The notes under the pieces were generated by a model. That model saw only the letters and a list, made by a program, of their open reading frames with translations. It was not told the DNA's origin and searched no databases. Shown here one piece after another: positions 1-8,698 of a stretch of 64,000 nucleotides of DNA (the first letter of the stretch is position 1; every line of letters starts with the position of its first letter). A program made the position numbers and the translations under genes. Origin of the DNA: Streptomyces liliiviolaceus (GTDB lineage: Bacteria > Actinomycetota > Actinomycetes > Streptomycetales > Streptomycetaceae); the NCBI RefSeq assembly GCF_018070025.1, contig NZ_JAGPYQ010000002.1, positions 2,046,001 through 2,110,000 on the forward strand. Direction: 5' to 3'.

Positions 1-1
1 C

Positions 2-1795
2 CACTCGTCCCTGGACACGGTCGCCGACGGCCAGGAACTGCGACACGTGGTCCTGCCCGAGGTGAAGGTCACCAAGGACATGTCCGTCACGCTCGACGAG
101 CGCAGGACGACCCTGGTCGACATCCGTACGCCCCGGCCGGCCGAGCAGCGCGGCATCCTCAGCTACCAGACGTACCGGAAGATCGACGGACACAGCCTGA
201 CCCAGGGGACGATGTACTTCGACCTCGGCAAGCGGCTGTACGTGAGTCCGACCTCCACCGTCACCGACGGCACCTTCGAGTTCGCCTCGCGCTGGCAGCT
301 CGTCGCACCGCTGCTCGACATGGCGGTGTCGGGCGGCAAGGGTGGCGAGGAGACGCCGGACGCCTACTACATGCCCTCCTCTCCGCTCTTCGACGAGAAG
401 GCGACCGCCGGGAAGGGGGCGCGCCTGACCGCGGTCGCCGCGGGTGACGCCGCCTCTCCGGTCTTCGCCCGGGCCCGCGGCAAGCTCGCGGTCCTCACCA
501 ACGAACAGAACGTCAACGAAAGGGAGTTGGCCGAGAAGGCGGCAGCGGCGGGGGTTCGCGGGATCGTGCTGGTCCACTTCAGTGACATCGCGTGGACCCG
601 CTGGCATCCGGAGGGCGACCGCTGGGGCGTACCGACCGTCCGGATCGGCGCGAAGGCGGGAGCCGACCTGCTGAAGCGGATCGGCAAGGGGCGGACCACG
701 GTGGACTTCACCGGCACGGCCCGCAGCCCGTACCTGTACGACGTCATGCAGGTGTCGTCGCAGCGCGTCCCCGAGAAGGTGGTGCACACCGTGTCCGAGC
801 GCAACAGCGCGGTGGTGAAGGCCCGGTACGCCGACAACGGCGGCGCGCGGTGGGCCGCCGAGCAGCGCTTCGCACGGCGGCCGTACCAGGACACCGCCTG
901 GCTGCAGTACACGCGCTATGTGCCGACCGGCTTCGACCGGACCGAGTACGTGAGTTCCGGTGACACGCAGTGGAAGCACTTCGTGCACCACGAGACCACG
1001 TTCGACGTGGACACCCCGCTGGTCGTCGGCATGGCGGACGCGGCGCGCACCTACCGGGCGGGCGAGCGGACGAGCGACACCTGGCAGGGGGCCGTCGTCC
1101 GGCCGTCGATCCCGCGCGGCACCACGGCTCCGTCCGTGCGCTCGGGTGACGTACTGAGCCTGCGGATACCGGAGTTCACCGATTCGCAGGCGGGTCACCG
1201 GTCGCGGCTGCTCGAAGGGGGCGGCGGCATCGGAACCTCGGCCGCGGCGCAGGGCGACTCGGCCGCCGCCGTGCTGTACCGCAACGGCCGGAAGGCCGCG
1301 GAGGCGGCCGGCGGGTACGCGGACTTCGAGGTCCCGTCCGGCGCGGCCGACTACCGGCTGGACCTCACGACCTCGCGGGTGTCCGGTGAATGGGCGTACG
1401 GGACCGGCACCGAGACGTCCTGGTCGTTCCGCTCGGGCAGCACGGGCGCGGCGACGGCCCTGCCGCTGCTCCAGCTCGACTACGACGTCCCGGTCGACGC
1501 GTACAACGCGGTCCGCTCCGCTCGTACGCACTCGGTCGGACTGTCGGTCCGCGCCCAGGACGGGCTGGCCGTGCCGCGCGGGGTGAGCGTCCAGGTGGAG
1601 GCGTCGTACGACGACGGCGCGAGCTGGAGCCGGGCGACGGTGAAGGACCGCGGGCACAACACGTTCGAGGTCGGCGTGACGAAGCCGTCGCGGGTACGCG
1701 GTGACGCGTACGTGACACTGAGAGTGACGGCTCGCGACGCGGCGGGCGACTCCGTGCGGCAGACCGTGCAACGGGCCTACCTGCACCGCGGATAG
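2..1795 (+). CDS. C-terminal part of a secreted S8-type serine protease (5' end outside window)
   Basis: The reading frame is open to the left edge, so this is the last ~598 residues of a longer protein; the GTG at 47 is internal. Residues ~150-240 look like a protease-associated (PA) domain, with the pattern of a buried beta strand followed by 'GVRGIVLVHFSD' and 'GVPTVRIGAKAGADLL'. The rest is a long beta-rich region ending in an Ig/fibronectin-like module, as in the >1000-residue Streptomyces subtilisins. The catalytic Asp/His/Ser domain is not in the window, so the protease call is inferred from the PA domain and tail architecture. It is followed on the same strand by a two-HTH regulator and another secreted protease. 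Confidence 0.65.
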   Translation, partial: HSSLDTVADGQELRHVVLPEVKVTKDMSVTLDERRTTLVDIRTPRPAEQRGILSYQTYRKIDGHSLTQGTMYFDLGKRLYVSPTSTVTDGTFEFASRWQLVAPLLDMAVSGGKGGEETPDAYYMPSSPLFDEKATAGKGARLTAVAAGDAASPVFARARGKLAVLTNEQNVNERELAEKAAAAGVRGIVLVHFSDIAWTRWHPEGDRWGVPTVRIGAKAGADLLKRIGKGRTTVDFTGTARSPYLYDVMQVSSQRVPEKVVHTVSERNSAVVKARYADNGGARWAAEQRFARRPYQDTAWLQYTRYVPTGFDRTEYVSSGDTQWKHFVHHETTFDVDTPLVVGMADAARTYRAGERTSDTWQGAVVRPSIPRGTTAPSVRSGDVLSLRIPEFTDSQAGHRSRLLEGGGGIGTSAAAQGDSAAAVLYRNGRKAAEAAGGYADFEVPSGAADYRLDLTTSRVSGEWAYGTGTETSWSFRSGSTGAATALPLLQLDYDVPVDAYNAVRSARTHSVGLSVRAQDGLAVPRGVSVQVEASYDDGASWSRATVKDRGHNTFEVGVTKPSRVRGDAYVTLRVTARDAAGDSVRQTVQRAYLHRG

Positions 1796-1916
1796 GCGCT
1801 CGGTCGCACAGCGGGGGTGAGCGGGGCGCAGGCCGTCCCGCTCACCCTCACCGCCTGTAACACCCGTGGAGTACGGTGTCCGATCAGTGAAACCGGTCGG
1901 TCTCGGGGAGGGCGCC

Positions 1917-2921
1917 ATGACGCTGGAGGCTGCAGGGGTGTCGGACGCCGAGGAGTCCGTCTACCGGCATCTGGTGACGGCGGGCCAGGCGTCGGCGGGT
2001 GATGTCGCCGCGCGCACCGGGCTGAGTCCGGCGGAGGCCGAGGCGGTGCTCGAAGCGCTGGCGGTCAAGGGCATGGCGAGCCACACCGATGTGCTGCCGC
2101 GGCACTTCCGGGCCACTCCCCCGGACGTGGCGCTGATCCCCCGGCTGAAGCGGAACGCCGACGCGCTCGATCTCGCCCGCGCGGAGGCCACCAGCCTGCT
2201 GCAGGTGTACCGCGACACCATGCGGCGGCGGGACGCGGGCGAGCTGATCGAGGTGATCACGGGCGCCGAGGCGCTGCGCCAGCATCTGCGGCAGATCCAG
2301 GCGAGCGCCCAGGACGAGATGCTGTGGTTCTGCAAGGCCCAGTACGTGGCGATGCCGTCGGGCAGCAACAGTTCGGAGTTCGAGGCGCTGGCGCGCGGGG
2401 TGCGCTACCGGGTGCTGTACGAGAAGGCGTTCTTCGACGACGAGGGAGCCGTTGACAACGTTGTTGCGGGGGTGCGCGCCGGGGAGACCGCCCGCGCGGT
2501 GCCGCATCTGCCGCTGCGCCTCGCGGTCGCGGACCGGGCCATCGCGGTCTGCCCGCTGGTGCCCGGCGGCCCCCAGGGCAACCCGGACGAGCCCACCGCC
2601 GCCCTCGTACGGGACAGCAATCTGCTCGCCGCCCTCGTCGCCCTGTTCGAGCGCTACTGGGAGGACGCCGTCCCGCTGGACGTCGACGACTCGGGCGCGG
2701 TCGCCGGGACGGACGGGGTCGGCGGTCCCGATCCGCTGTCCACGGTCGACCGGCGGCTGCTCGCCCTGCTGGTCGCCGGGGTCACCGACAAGGCGGTGGC
2801 CACCCAACTAGGCCTGAGCCGCCGCACGGTGCAGCGTCACATCCAGCGCATGATGGAGCTGGCGGGCGCGGCGACCCGGATGCAACTGGCCTGGCAGGCC
2901 GCGCGCCGGGGCTGGCTGTGA
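1917..2921 (+). CDS. Two-HTH transcriptional regulator (TrmB-like N-terminus, LuxR-type C-terminus)
   Basis: 334 residues. ATG at 1917 is chosen because GGGGAG lies 6 bp upstream; the frame stays open to 1866 but has no ribosome site there. Residues ~8-65 form a winged-helix unit of the TrmB/MarR kind ('SAGDVAARTGLSPAEAEAVLEALAVKG'). The middle (~100-240) resembles the phospholipase-D-like sensor part of TrmB proteins. Residues ~270-334 are a LuxR/GerE HTH ('LSTVDRRLLALLVAGVTDKAVATQLGLSRRTVQRHI', recognition helix around 'SRRTVQRHIQRM'). It is a cytoplasmic DNA-binding protein. It lies between two secreted-protease genes on the same strand, which suggests control of extracellular proteolysis; that role is inferred. 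Confidence 0.8.
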   Translation: MTLEAAGVSDAEESVYRHLVTAGQASAGDVAARTGLSPAEAEAVLEALAVKGMASHTDVLPRHFRATPPDVALIPRLKRNADALDLARAEATSLLQVYRDTMRRRDAGELIEVITGAEALRQHLRQIQASAQDEMLWFCKAQYVAMPSGSNSSEFEALARGVRYRVLYEKAFFDDEGAVDNVVAGVRAGETARAVPHLPLRLAVADRAIAVCPLVPGGPQGNPDEPTAALVRDSNLLAALVALFERYWEDAVPLDVDDSGAVAGTDGVGGPDPLSTVDRRLLALLVAGVTDKAVATQLGLSRRTVQRHIQRMMELAGAATRMQLAWQAARRGWL

Positions 2922-3217
2922 CGGACGCCCGCCGACCGCGGGCCAAAGGGCGAGAAATGGCCAAAGTGGCTGATGAAAGCCGTGTTGCCGACGCGTAAAG
3001 GCCCATGTGATCCACTGCGCGCGGCGATGCTCAGGGCCGCCGCCTGCTGACCGTATTCCGGACAACGATCTCCGCAGTGGTGACACCCGGCCGTTCCGCT
3101 GAAACGATCCAGTGACCGCACGGTCGTCTCTCACCCCCCTCTCCCGCCGGGGAGCCCTGCCCCCGGCACTGATCTGACGTGCCGTCACTCGACGGCCGGA
3201 CACCAGGAGTTGCTGCA

Positions 3218-5575
3218 GTGACGGACACCCTCCGTACGACCGGGACGACGACCTCGCCCCCTGGTCCCACCCCCTCCCGCCGTCGCACCCTCGCTCGTTC
3301 GCGCACGACGGCGATCGCGGCCTTCGCGCTGGGCGCGCTTCTCGGCTCGGCGCTCCCCGCGTGGAGCGCCACACCCGGGGCCGCCCGCGCGGACAAGGCT
3401 CCCCGTCAGATCGAGGCGGAGCCCAGACCCGGCGCCAGAACGCTCGAACTCTCCCCGGCACAACGCGGGAAGCTGCTCGACGCGGCGGCCGACTCCCGTA
3501 CGGCCACGGCGCGTGCACTGAAGCTGGGTGAGCGGGAGAAGCTGATACCGAAGGACGTCGTCAAGGACGCCGACGGGACCGTTCACACGCGTTACGAGCG
3601 TACGTTCGCCGGACTGCCCGTCCTCGGCGGCGATCTGGTGGTCCACGAGCGCGGCACGGCCCGCAGCGTCTCCAGGTCGTCGCCGGCGACGATCTCGGTA
3701 CCGACGACCAAGGCCTCCGTACCGGCCGCGAAGGCCCGGAAGTCGGCGCTGGCCGCCGCCGAGTCGGAGAAGACCGAGGAGGCAGTGGCCGAAGGGGCAC
3801 CGCGGCTCGTCGTCTGGGCGGGCGAGGGCGCCGCCGCACCCGTGCTCGCCTGGGAGAGTGTCGTCGACGGCGTTCAGGAGGACGGGACGCCGAGCAGCCT
3901 GCGGGTGGTGACCGACGCCGGGAGCGGTGCGCGGCTGGGGAGCTTCGAGCAGATCCACGCCGGTGAGGGGGTGAGCCAGTACAGCGGCACCGTGCAGGTC
4001 GGCTCCGTGCGCGACGGCGACCTCTACCGGCTCACCGATCCCCAGCGCGGCGGCCACACGACGTACGACATCAGCGCGGGCGGCAGCGGCACGCCTCTGA
4101 CGGATGACAACGATGTCTGGGGCGACGGGACCCCCGCCGACCGGCAGACGGCGGCCGTGGACGCCGCCTACGGGGCGCAGAAGACCTGGGACTTCTACCA
4201 CGACAGGTTCGGCCGCAACGGCATAGCCGACGACGGCGTGGGTGCCCGTTCCCGGGTGCACTACGGCAAGGGGTACGCCAACGCCTTCTGGGACGACCTC
4301 TGCTTCTGCATGACGTACGGCGACGGTCTGGACGACGCCCGGCCGCTCACCGAACTCGACATCGCCGCCCACGAGATGACCCACGGCGTCACCTCCGCGA
4401 CCGCGGACCTCGTCTACTCCGGTGAGTCGGGCGGCCTCAACGAGGCCACCAGCGACATCATGGGCACCGCCGTGGAGTTCTTCGCCGACAGCGCCGAGGA
4501 CGTGCCGGACTACCGGATCGGCGAACTGGCCGACGTACGCGGCACCGGGAAGCCCCTGCGGTACATGGACCAGCCCTCCAAGGACGCCTCCGCGAAGGGC
4601 ACTTCGCAGGACCACTGGACCGCGCAGACCCGCAAGCTCGACCCGCACTTCAGCTCCGGCGTGGGCAACCACTTCTTCTACCTGCTCGCCGAGGGCAGCG
4701 GCGAGAAGACCGTCGAGGGCATCGCCTACGACAGCCCCACCTACGACGGTCTGCCGGTCGCGGGCCTGGGCCTGCACAACGCCACCAACGTCTGGTACCG
4801 GGCCCTGACCCGCTACATGACCAGCACCACCGACTACGCGGGGGCCCGCACCGCCACGCTCCAGGCGGCGGCCGACCTGTTCGGCACGACGAGCGACGCG
4901 TACGAGGCCGTCGGCAACGCGTGGGCAGCCGTCAATGTCGGCCCGCGGTACGTCAACCACATCGCCGCGGCTTCGCCCTCCGCCCGGGACTCCGCGGTGG
5001 GGCAGCCGGTCAGCCGGGCGTTCGAGGCGACGAGCACCCGGCCCGGCGCCCTGACGTACTCCGCCACCGGCCTGCCGGACGGCCTGTCCGTCGATCCCGT
5101 CACCGGGCTCGTCTCCGGCACCCCGACGGTGGCCGGCGCCTTCCCCGCCGCCGTCACGATCAGGAACTCCGCGGCGGAGACCCGCACCCTGTCCTTCACC
5201 TGGACTGTCCTGGCTTCCGGCGGCGACCACTTCGTCAACCCCGACCGCTTCGACATCCCCAACTGGCGGACCGTCGAGTCGCCGATCGTCGTCAGCGGCC
5301 GCGAGGGCAACGCCTCCGCCGACCTCAAGGTCACCGTCGACCTGGTGCACGACTTCATCGGCGGCCAGGTCATCCACCTGGTCGGTGAGGACGGCACGGT
5401 GCTGCTGGTGAAGGACTTCGTTTGGGACACCGGTACCGAACTGCACGCGACGTTCACGGTCGACGCGTCGGCGCTTGCGGCCGACGGCACGTGGAGACTG
5501 CGCGTCACGGACAACACACCTGGCATCTTCACCGTCGATCCGGGCTACCTGGACGGCTGGAGCATCACGTTCTGA
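3218..5575 (+). CDS. Secreted M4 (thermolysin-type) zinc metalloprotease with Ig-like and P domains
   Basis: 785 residues from a GTG at 3218, preceded by AGGAG (3205-3209). An N-terminal Arg-rich stretch and hydrophobic segment form a Sec signal peptide ending near 'AWSATPGAARA'. An FTP/PepSY-type propeptide follows. The catalytic domain has the zinc site HEMTH at residues 385-389 and the third zinc ligand E409 in 'GGLNEATSD', with the 24-residue spacing of thermolysin. The downstream 'DPHFSSGVGNHFFY' matches the active-site His region. After ~575 come a putative Ig-like domain ('LPDGLSVDPVTGLVSGTPT') and a proprotein-convertase P domain ('HDFIGGQVIHLVGEDGT'). It probably acts as an extracellular endopeptidase. 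It converges on the repeat array at 5724. Confidence 0.95.
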   Translation: MTDTLRTTGTTTSPPGPTPSRRRTLARSRTTAIAAFALGALLGSALPAWSATPGAARADKAPRQIEAEPRPGARTLELSPAQRGKLLDAAADSRTATARALKLGEREKLIPKDVVKDADGTVHTRYERTFAGLPVLGGDLVVHERGTARSVSRSSPATISVPTTKASVPAAKARKSALAAAESEKTEEAVAEGAPRLVVWAGEGAAAPVLAWESVVDGVQEDGTPSSLRVVTDAGSGARLGSFEQIHAGEGVSQYSGTVQVGSVRDGDLYRLTDPQRGGHTTYDISAGGSGTPLTDDNDVWGDGTPADRQTAAVDAAYGAQKTWDFYHDRFGRNGIADDGVGARSRVHYGKGYANAFWDDLCFCMTYGDGLDDARPLTELDIAAHEMTHGVTSATADLVYSGESGGLNEATSDIMGTAVEFFADSAEDVPDYRIGELADVRGTGKPLRYMDQPSKDASAKGTSQDHWTAQTRKLDPHFSSGVGNHFFYLLAEGSGEKTVEGIAYDSPTYDGLPVAGLGLHNATNVWYRALTRYMTSTTDYAGARTATLQAAADLFGTTSDAYEAVGNAWAAVNVGPRYVNHIAAASPSARDSAVGQPVSRAFEATSTRPGALTYSATGLPDGLSVDPVTGLVSGTPTVAGAFPAAVTIRNSAAETRTLSFTWTVLASGGDHFVNPDRFDIPNWRTVESPIVVSGREGNASADLKVTVDLVHDFIGGQVIHLVGEDGTVLLVKDFVWDTGTELHATFTVDASALAADGTWRLRVTDNTPGIFTVDPGYLDGWSITF

Positions 5576-5723
5576 GGCGTGGCTCCCCCGGGGTGTCCGT
5601 CGTGACCCGGTGGTCGCGGCCCGGGGGACGGCCACGGTGAAGTACTTGCATTCGCCGTCGCCCTGGCGGGCCGCCAGGGCGACGGCCGCCGCGTACGCCG
5701 TGAGAGCGGGCCGGGTGTCGGCT

Positions 5724-5931
5724 GCGGGCCCGGTGGGGGCTTGTCGCGCCGTTCCCCGCGCCCCTTACGGGGCCCGGACCGTTGCACGATTCCGCGGGCC
5801 GGTGGGGGTTACTCGCGCAGTTCCTCGCGCCCCATACGGGGCCTGGACCATTGCATGATTCTGCGGGCCGGTGGGGGTTGCCCGCGCCGTTCCCCGCGCC
5901 CCTTACGGGGCCCGGACCGTCGCATGACTCC
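5724..5931. repeat. Three tandem copies of a 69-70 bp intergenic repeat
   Basis: Units start at 5724 (70 bp), 5794 (69 bp) and 5863 (69 bp), each opening with GCGGGCC and a CGGTGGGGG block. Each contains the small palindrome CCCC-TNAC/ATAC-GGGG in 'CGCGCCCCTTACGGGG'. A fourth, truncated unit starts at 5932. Copies 1 and 3 are nearly identical; copy 2 carries several transitions. There are no spacers between units, so it is a tandem repeat and not a CRISPR. Similar GC-rich blocks are common between genes in Streptomyces. Confidence 0.9.
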
Positions 5932-6032
5932 GCGGGCCCGGTGGGGGTTGCCCGCGCCCCTGAAGGGCGAAAAGCCGGGGCGCAGCCCCGCTTTTAGGGG
6001 CGCGGGGAACTGCGCGGCCAGCCCCCACCGGG
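5932..6032. terminator. Large inverted repeat with nested hairpin, bidirectional terminator candidate
   Basis: The left arm (about 5940-5961) is the start of a fourth repeat unit. The right arm (about 5996-6029) is the same repeat inverted, ending in GGCCAGCCCCCACC. Nested inside is AAAAG-C-CGGGGC-GCA-GCCCCG-CTTTT (5970-5995), a stem with a T-rich exit on both strands. It lies between the 3' ends of the convergent M4 protease and DUF6629 genes, the expected place for a shared terminator. Confidence 0.65.
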
Positions 6033-6126
6033 GCCGCACCCGCCGTGCCGGTTCCCGGACCAGGGAGCGCCGGGAACCGGTGCGACCACCGCGCCGTGCG
6101 CCACAAGCCGCGGTCGTGCCCCGCCG

Positions 6127-6771
6127 TCAGCGGACCACGGGAACCCGGGGAACCCCCGGTGTCACGGACCGCGCGCGCACCCACCCGTACAGCACCAGCG
6201 AGCACACCGCCGCGAACGCGCACCACGTCGAGATGAACTCCGCCTCCCACAGCGCCCAGCAGGTCGCCGCCCCCACGGTCACCAGGACGCCCAGGATCCG
6301 CAGGTGCCGGTCGCCGGAGAGGAGCAGCGAGCCGATCGTGGCCAGCAGATAGCCCGCCACGAGCAGTTCCGAGGCGGGCAGGGAGACGGCGTAGCCGACG
6401 GTGTGGCCGCGGATCTCCGCCGTCACCCCGTGGGTGGCGAGGCAGTACGAGAGCACGGCCGCGGTGACGACTCCCGCGGCGAGCGGGATCGTCAGCCGTC
6501 GCCGCGCGCCCGGCGGCGCCACGCACAGCACGGCCACCGGCACCCACACCGCGAGCAACGGCAGGGCGATCGCCGCCCAGGCCACGGTGGCGGGGCCCGA
6601 ACCGCCACCCGACCGCCAGACCAGGGACTCGACGATCTGATGGGCGCCTAGGATCAGGGGCAGCGCGGCCAGCGGCAGATCGACCGTGCGGCGGGTGCGC
6701 GCCACGCAGGCCACTCCCACGGCGGCGATGCCGCAGCCCGCCACGAGATCGGCCGTCGCACTGAAGCACAT
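6127..6771 (-). CDS. DUF6629 family integral membrane protein
   Basis: 214 residues beginning 'MCFSATADLVAG', the hallmark opening of DUF6629 proteins. It has about seven hydrophobic helices over residues 5-200, an early conserved 'PLILGAHQIVESLVW' segment, and a basic cytoplasmic tail. The function of the family is unknown; the His/Glu pair in the second helix could be functional but this is a guess. It is transcribed alone, divergent from the acyltransferase fusion gene and convergent with the M4 protease. Confidence 0.85.
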   Translation of the reverse strand: MCFSATADLVAGCGIAAVGVACVARTRRTVDLPLAALPLILGAHQIVESLVWRSGGGSGPATVAWAAIALPLLAVWVPVAVLCVAPPGARRRLTIPLAAGVVTAAVLSYCLATHGVTAEIRGHTVGYAVSLPASELLVAGYLLATIGSLLLSGDRHLRILGVLVTVGAATCWALWEAEFISTWCAFAAVCSLVLYGWVRARSVTPGVPRVPVVR

Positions 6772-6918
6772 CGCGCCACCAGGGGTTCGTGTCGAATTCG
6801 TGTGGGGTCCGTATCACCGGTTTGCGGCTTGCCATGCTCACGCTACGGTCCGCGCCGCCGGACGCCGTACCTGATGCCTCCATTCGGACCCCTCCCCGAC
6901 ATCCGGAGACATTGCCGA

Positions 6919-6946
6919 GGGCAGTAAGCGCTCTCTATGATCAGGC
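6919..6946 (+). promoter_or_regulatory. LacI-like half-palindrome upstream of the acyltransferase gene
   Basis: The sequence AAGCGCTC (6926-6933), inside GTAAGCGCTCTC, resembles the GAGCGCTC core bound by some Streptomyces LacI-family sugar regulators. It lies about 15 bp before the start codon. It is an imperfect match and could be chance. Confidence 0.2.
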
Positions 6947-8698
6947 GTGATGGATTCGGACAGCGCTCTCGACGACTCCTACTTCGGCCACTGCCCCTGG
7001 GACTTCGGCTCTCGTGCCTCCCCCGCGCAACGGGACGCCCAGACCGCCCATCAGAAGCGGCTGACGGACGACGGTGCGAGCATCGGCCCGCGCTGTTTCG
7101 TCTCGCCCGCCGCCGGTGTCTTCACCGACACGCTGCGGCTCGGCGAGAACTCGTACATCGCCGGGCACGCCTACGTCACCGGCGAGATCACCACCGGCTC
7201 CGACTGCACCGTCAATCCGTACGCCACCGTGCGGGGCCGGATCGTACTGGGGGACGGGGTGCGGATCGGCGCCCACAGTTCGCTGCTCGGCTTCAACCAC
7301 GGGTTCGGGCCCGACCTCCCCGTGCACCGGCAACCCCTCACCAGCAAGGGCATCACCGTCGGCGACGACGTGTGGATCGGCTCGAACGTCGTCGTCCTGG
7401 ACGGGGTGACCATCGGCGACCACTGCGTGGTGGGCGCCGGAGCGGTGGTGACCAAGGATCTGCCGCCCTGGTCGGTCGCCGCGGGCAATCCGGCCCGCAG
7501 GCTGCGCGACCGGCGCGACACCGGCCCCGCCCGGCGCGGGCCCGCGGAGGCCGGTGACGGACTCGGGGACCAGGTCGCCCGGTTCGCCGACCGGGCCCGC
7601 GCGCAGGCCGCGGGCCTCCTCGCACGCGCCTGGGACGCCGACGCGGGCCGGTACCGCGACCGCCCCGGCGCACCGCTGACCGTCCGTGCCCACTGCGACG
7701 CCGTGGAGATCGCCGATCTGCTCCTCGGCTCGGCTCCGCCGCAGTTGTCCGCCGCCGGGCACGCCGAGCGGCTGCGCGCGCTGCAGGACCCGGCCGAGGG
7801 CATGGTGCCCGAACTCGCCGACGACGGTGGCCCCGGCGTGCTGCCCGCTCGCGCGGCGGACGGCTGGATCGACGACGGCGCCGCCGAGTACCACGTGCTG
7901 TCCGTGGGCTACGCGCTGGAGCTGCTGGGTTCGCGCTTCGCCCACCCGGTCCGCCCCGTGGAGCGTACGACGGCGGGCGGACTCATCGCCCGCCTGGAGT
8001 CGCTGCCGTGGCGGACCCGGGCGTGGACGGCCGGTGCCTGGGTCGACTGCTGGGCCACCGGCGCGCACCACAACCTCGGGCTGGGCGCCGCGGCGGGCGA
8101 ACCGGGCGCCCTGGAGGCGCTGTTCGGCTGGCTGAGCACCCGGGTGGATCCGTGGACCGGGATGTGGGGCGGGGCGTCCTCGCCGGCCGAGGGCCGGCTG
8201 CAGCTCGTCAACGGCCACTACCGGCTCACGCGCGGTTCGTTCGCCCAGTTCGGAATCCAACTGCCGTATCCGGAGCGGGTGGTGGACACCGTGCTGGACC
8301 ACGGCGCGGATCCGCGCTGGTTCGCCGCGGGCCGTCAGAACGCGTGCAACGTGCTGGACGTGGCCCACCCGCTGTGGCTCGTCGGCCGGCGGAGCGACCA
8401 CCGGGCCGCCGAGGTGCGGGCGTGGGCCGGGCAGCAGCTGACGCACGCGCTGGGGCAGTGGCGGGACGGTACCGGCTTCGGCTTCGGCCCGCCGGGCGAG
8501 GGCGGTACGGGACCCGGCAGGGAGCCCGGCCTCCAGGGCACCGAGATGTGGCTGGCCATCGTGTGGCTGCTGGCCGATCTGGTGGGAGTGGCGGACCGGC
8601 TGGGGTACCGGCCGCGTGGCGTCCACCGCCCCGAGGCCGCCCGCTCACCCGCGCCGGGACCGCCGGGTCAGCCGGTCCTAGTCGACAAGACGCTGTAG
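6947..8698 (+). CDS. Left-handed beta-helix acyltransferase fused to an alpha/alpha-toroid-like domain
   Basis: 583 residues from GTG 6947 (ATG at 6950 is equally possible; no good ribosome site for either). Residues ~48-185 are hexapeptide repeats ('IGPRCFVSPAAGVF', 'ITTGSDCTVNPYATVRGRIVLGDGVRIGAHSSLLGFNHGFG', 'ITVGDDVWIGSNVVVLDGVTIGDHCVVGAGAVVTKDLP') of the maltose/galactoside O-acetyltransferase type, with a likely catalytic His in 'GFNHGFG'. A Pro/Arg-rich linker leads to a helical domain (~210-560) with Trp- and Gly-rich turns ('WVDCWATGAHHNLGLG', 'GMWGGASS', 'NACNVLDVAHPLW') that resembles six-hairpin toroids. No signal peptide, so probably cytoplasmic. The acceptor is unknown; a sugar or polysaccharide precursor is plausible. 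Its 3' end overlaps the convergent gene by 31 bp. Confidence 0.75.
   Translation: MMDSDSALDDSYFGHCPWDFGSRASPAQRDAQTAHQKRLTDDGASIGPRCFVSPAAGVFTDTLRLGENSYIAGHAYVTGEITTGSDCTVNPYATVRGRIVLGDGVRIGAHSSLLGFNHGFGPDLPVHRQPLTSKGITVGDDVWIGSNVVVLDGVTIGDHCVVGAGAVVTKDLPPWSVAAGNPARRLRDRRDTGPARRGPAEAGDGLGDQVARFADRARAQAAGLLARAWDADAGRYRDRPGAPLTVRAHCDAVEIADLLLGSAPPQLSAAGHAERLRALQDPAEGMVPELADDGGPGVLPARAADGWIDDGAAEYHVLSVGYALELLGSRFAHPVRPVERTTAGGLIARLESLPWRTRAWTAGAWVDCWATGAHHNLGLGAAAGEPGALEALFGWLSTRVDPWTGMWGGASSPAEGRLQLVNGHYRLTRGSFAQFGIQLPYPERVVDTVLDHGADPRWFAAGRQNACNVLDVAHPLWLVGRRSDHRAAEVRAWAGQQLTHALGQWRDGTGFGFGPPGEGGTGPGREPGLQGTEMWLAIVWLLADLVGVADRLGYRPRGVHRPEAARSPAPGPPGQPVLVDKTL

Larger units (their letters stand above)
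5576..6126. other. 551-bp intergenic region holding a repeat array and hairpins
   Basis: No convincing gene lies here. The region separates the convergent M4 protease and DUF6629 genes. It carries three tandem copies of a 69-70 bp unit and then an inverted copy that ends in a strong hairpin; the short reading frames in this interval are translations of the repeat itself. Confidence 0.8.

Noticed and set aside
3185..5635. 816-codon open frame on the minus strand opposite the M4 protease
   Set aside because: It mirrors the protease's codon bias, is Val/Gly/Arg-rich without domains, and has no ribosome site. It is an antisense shadow.
5724..5931. CRISPR-like regular repeats
   Set aside because: Units are contiguous with no variable spacers and no cas genes are nearby; this is a tandem intergenic repeat.
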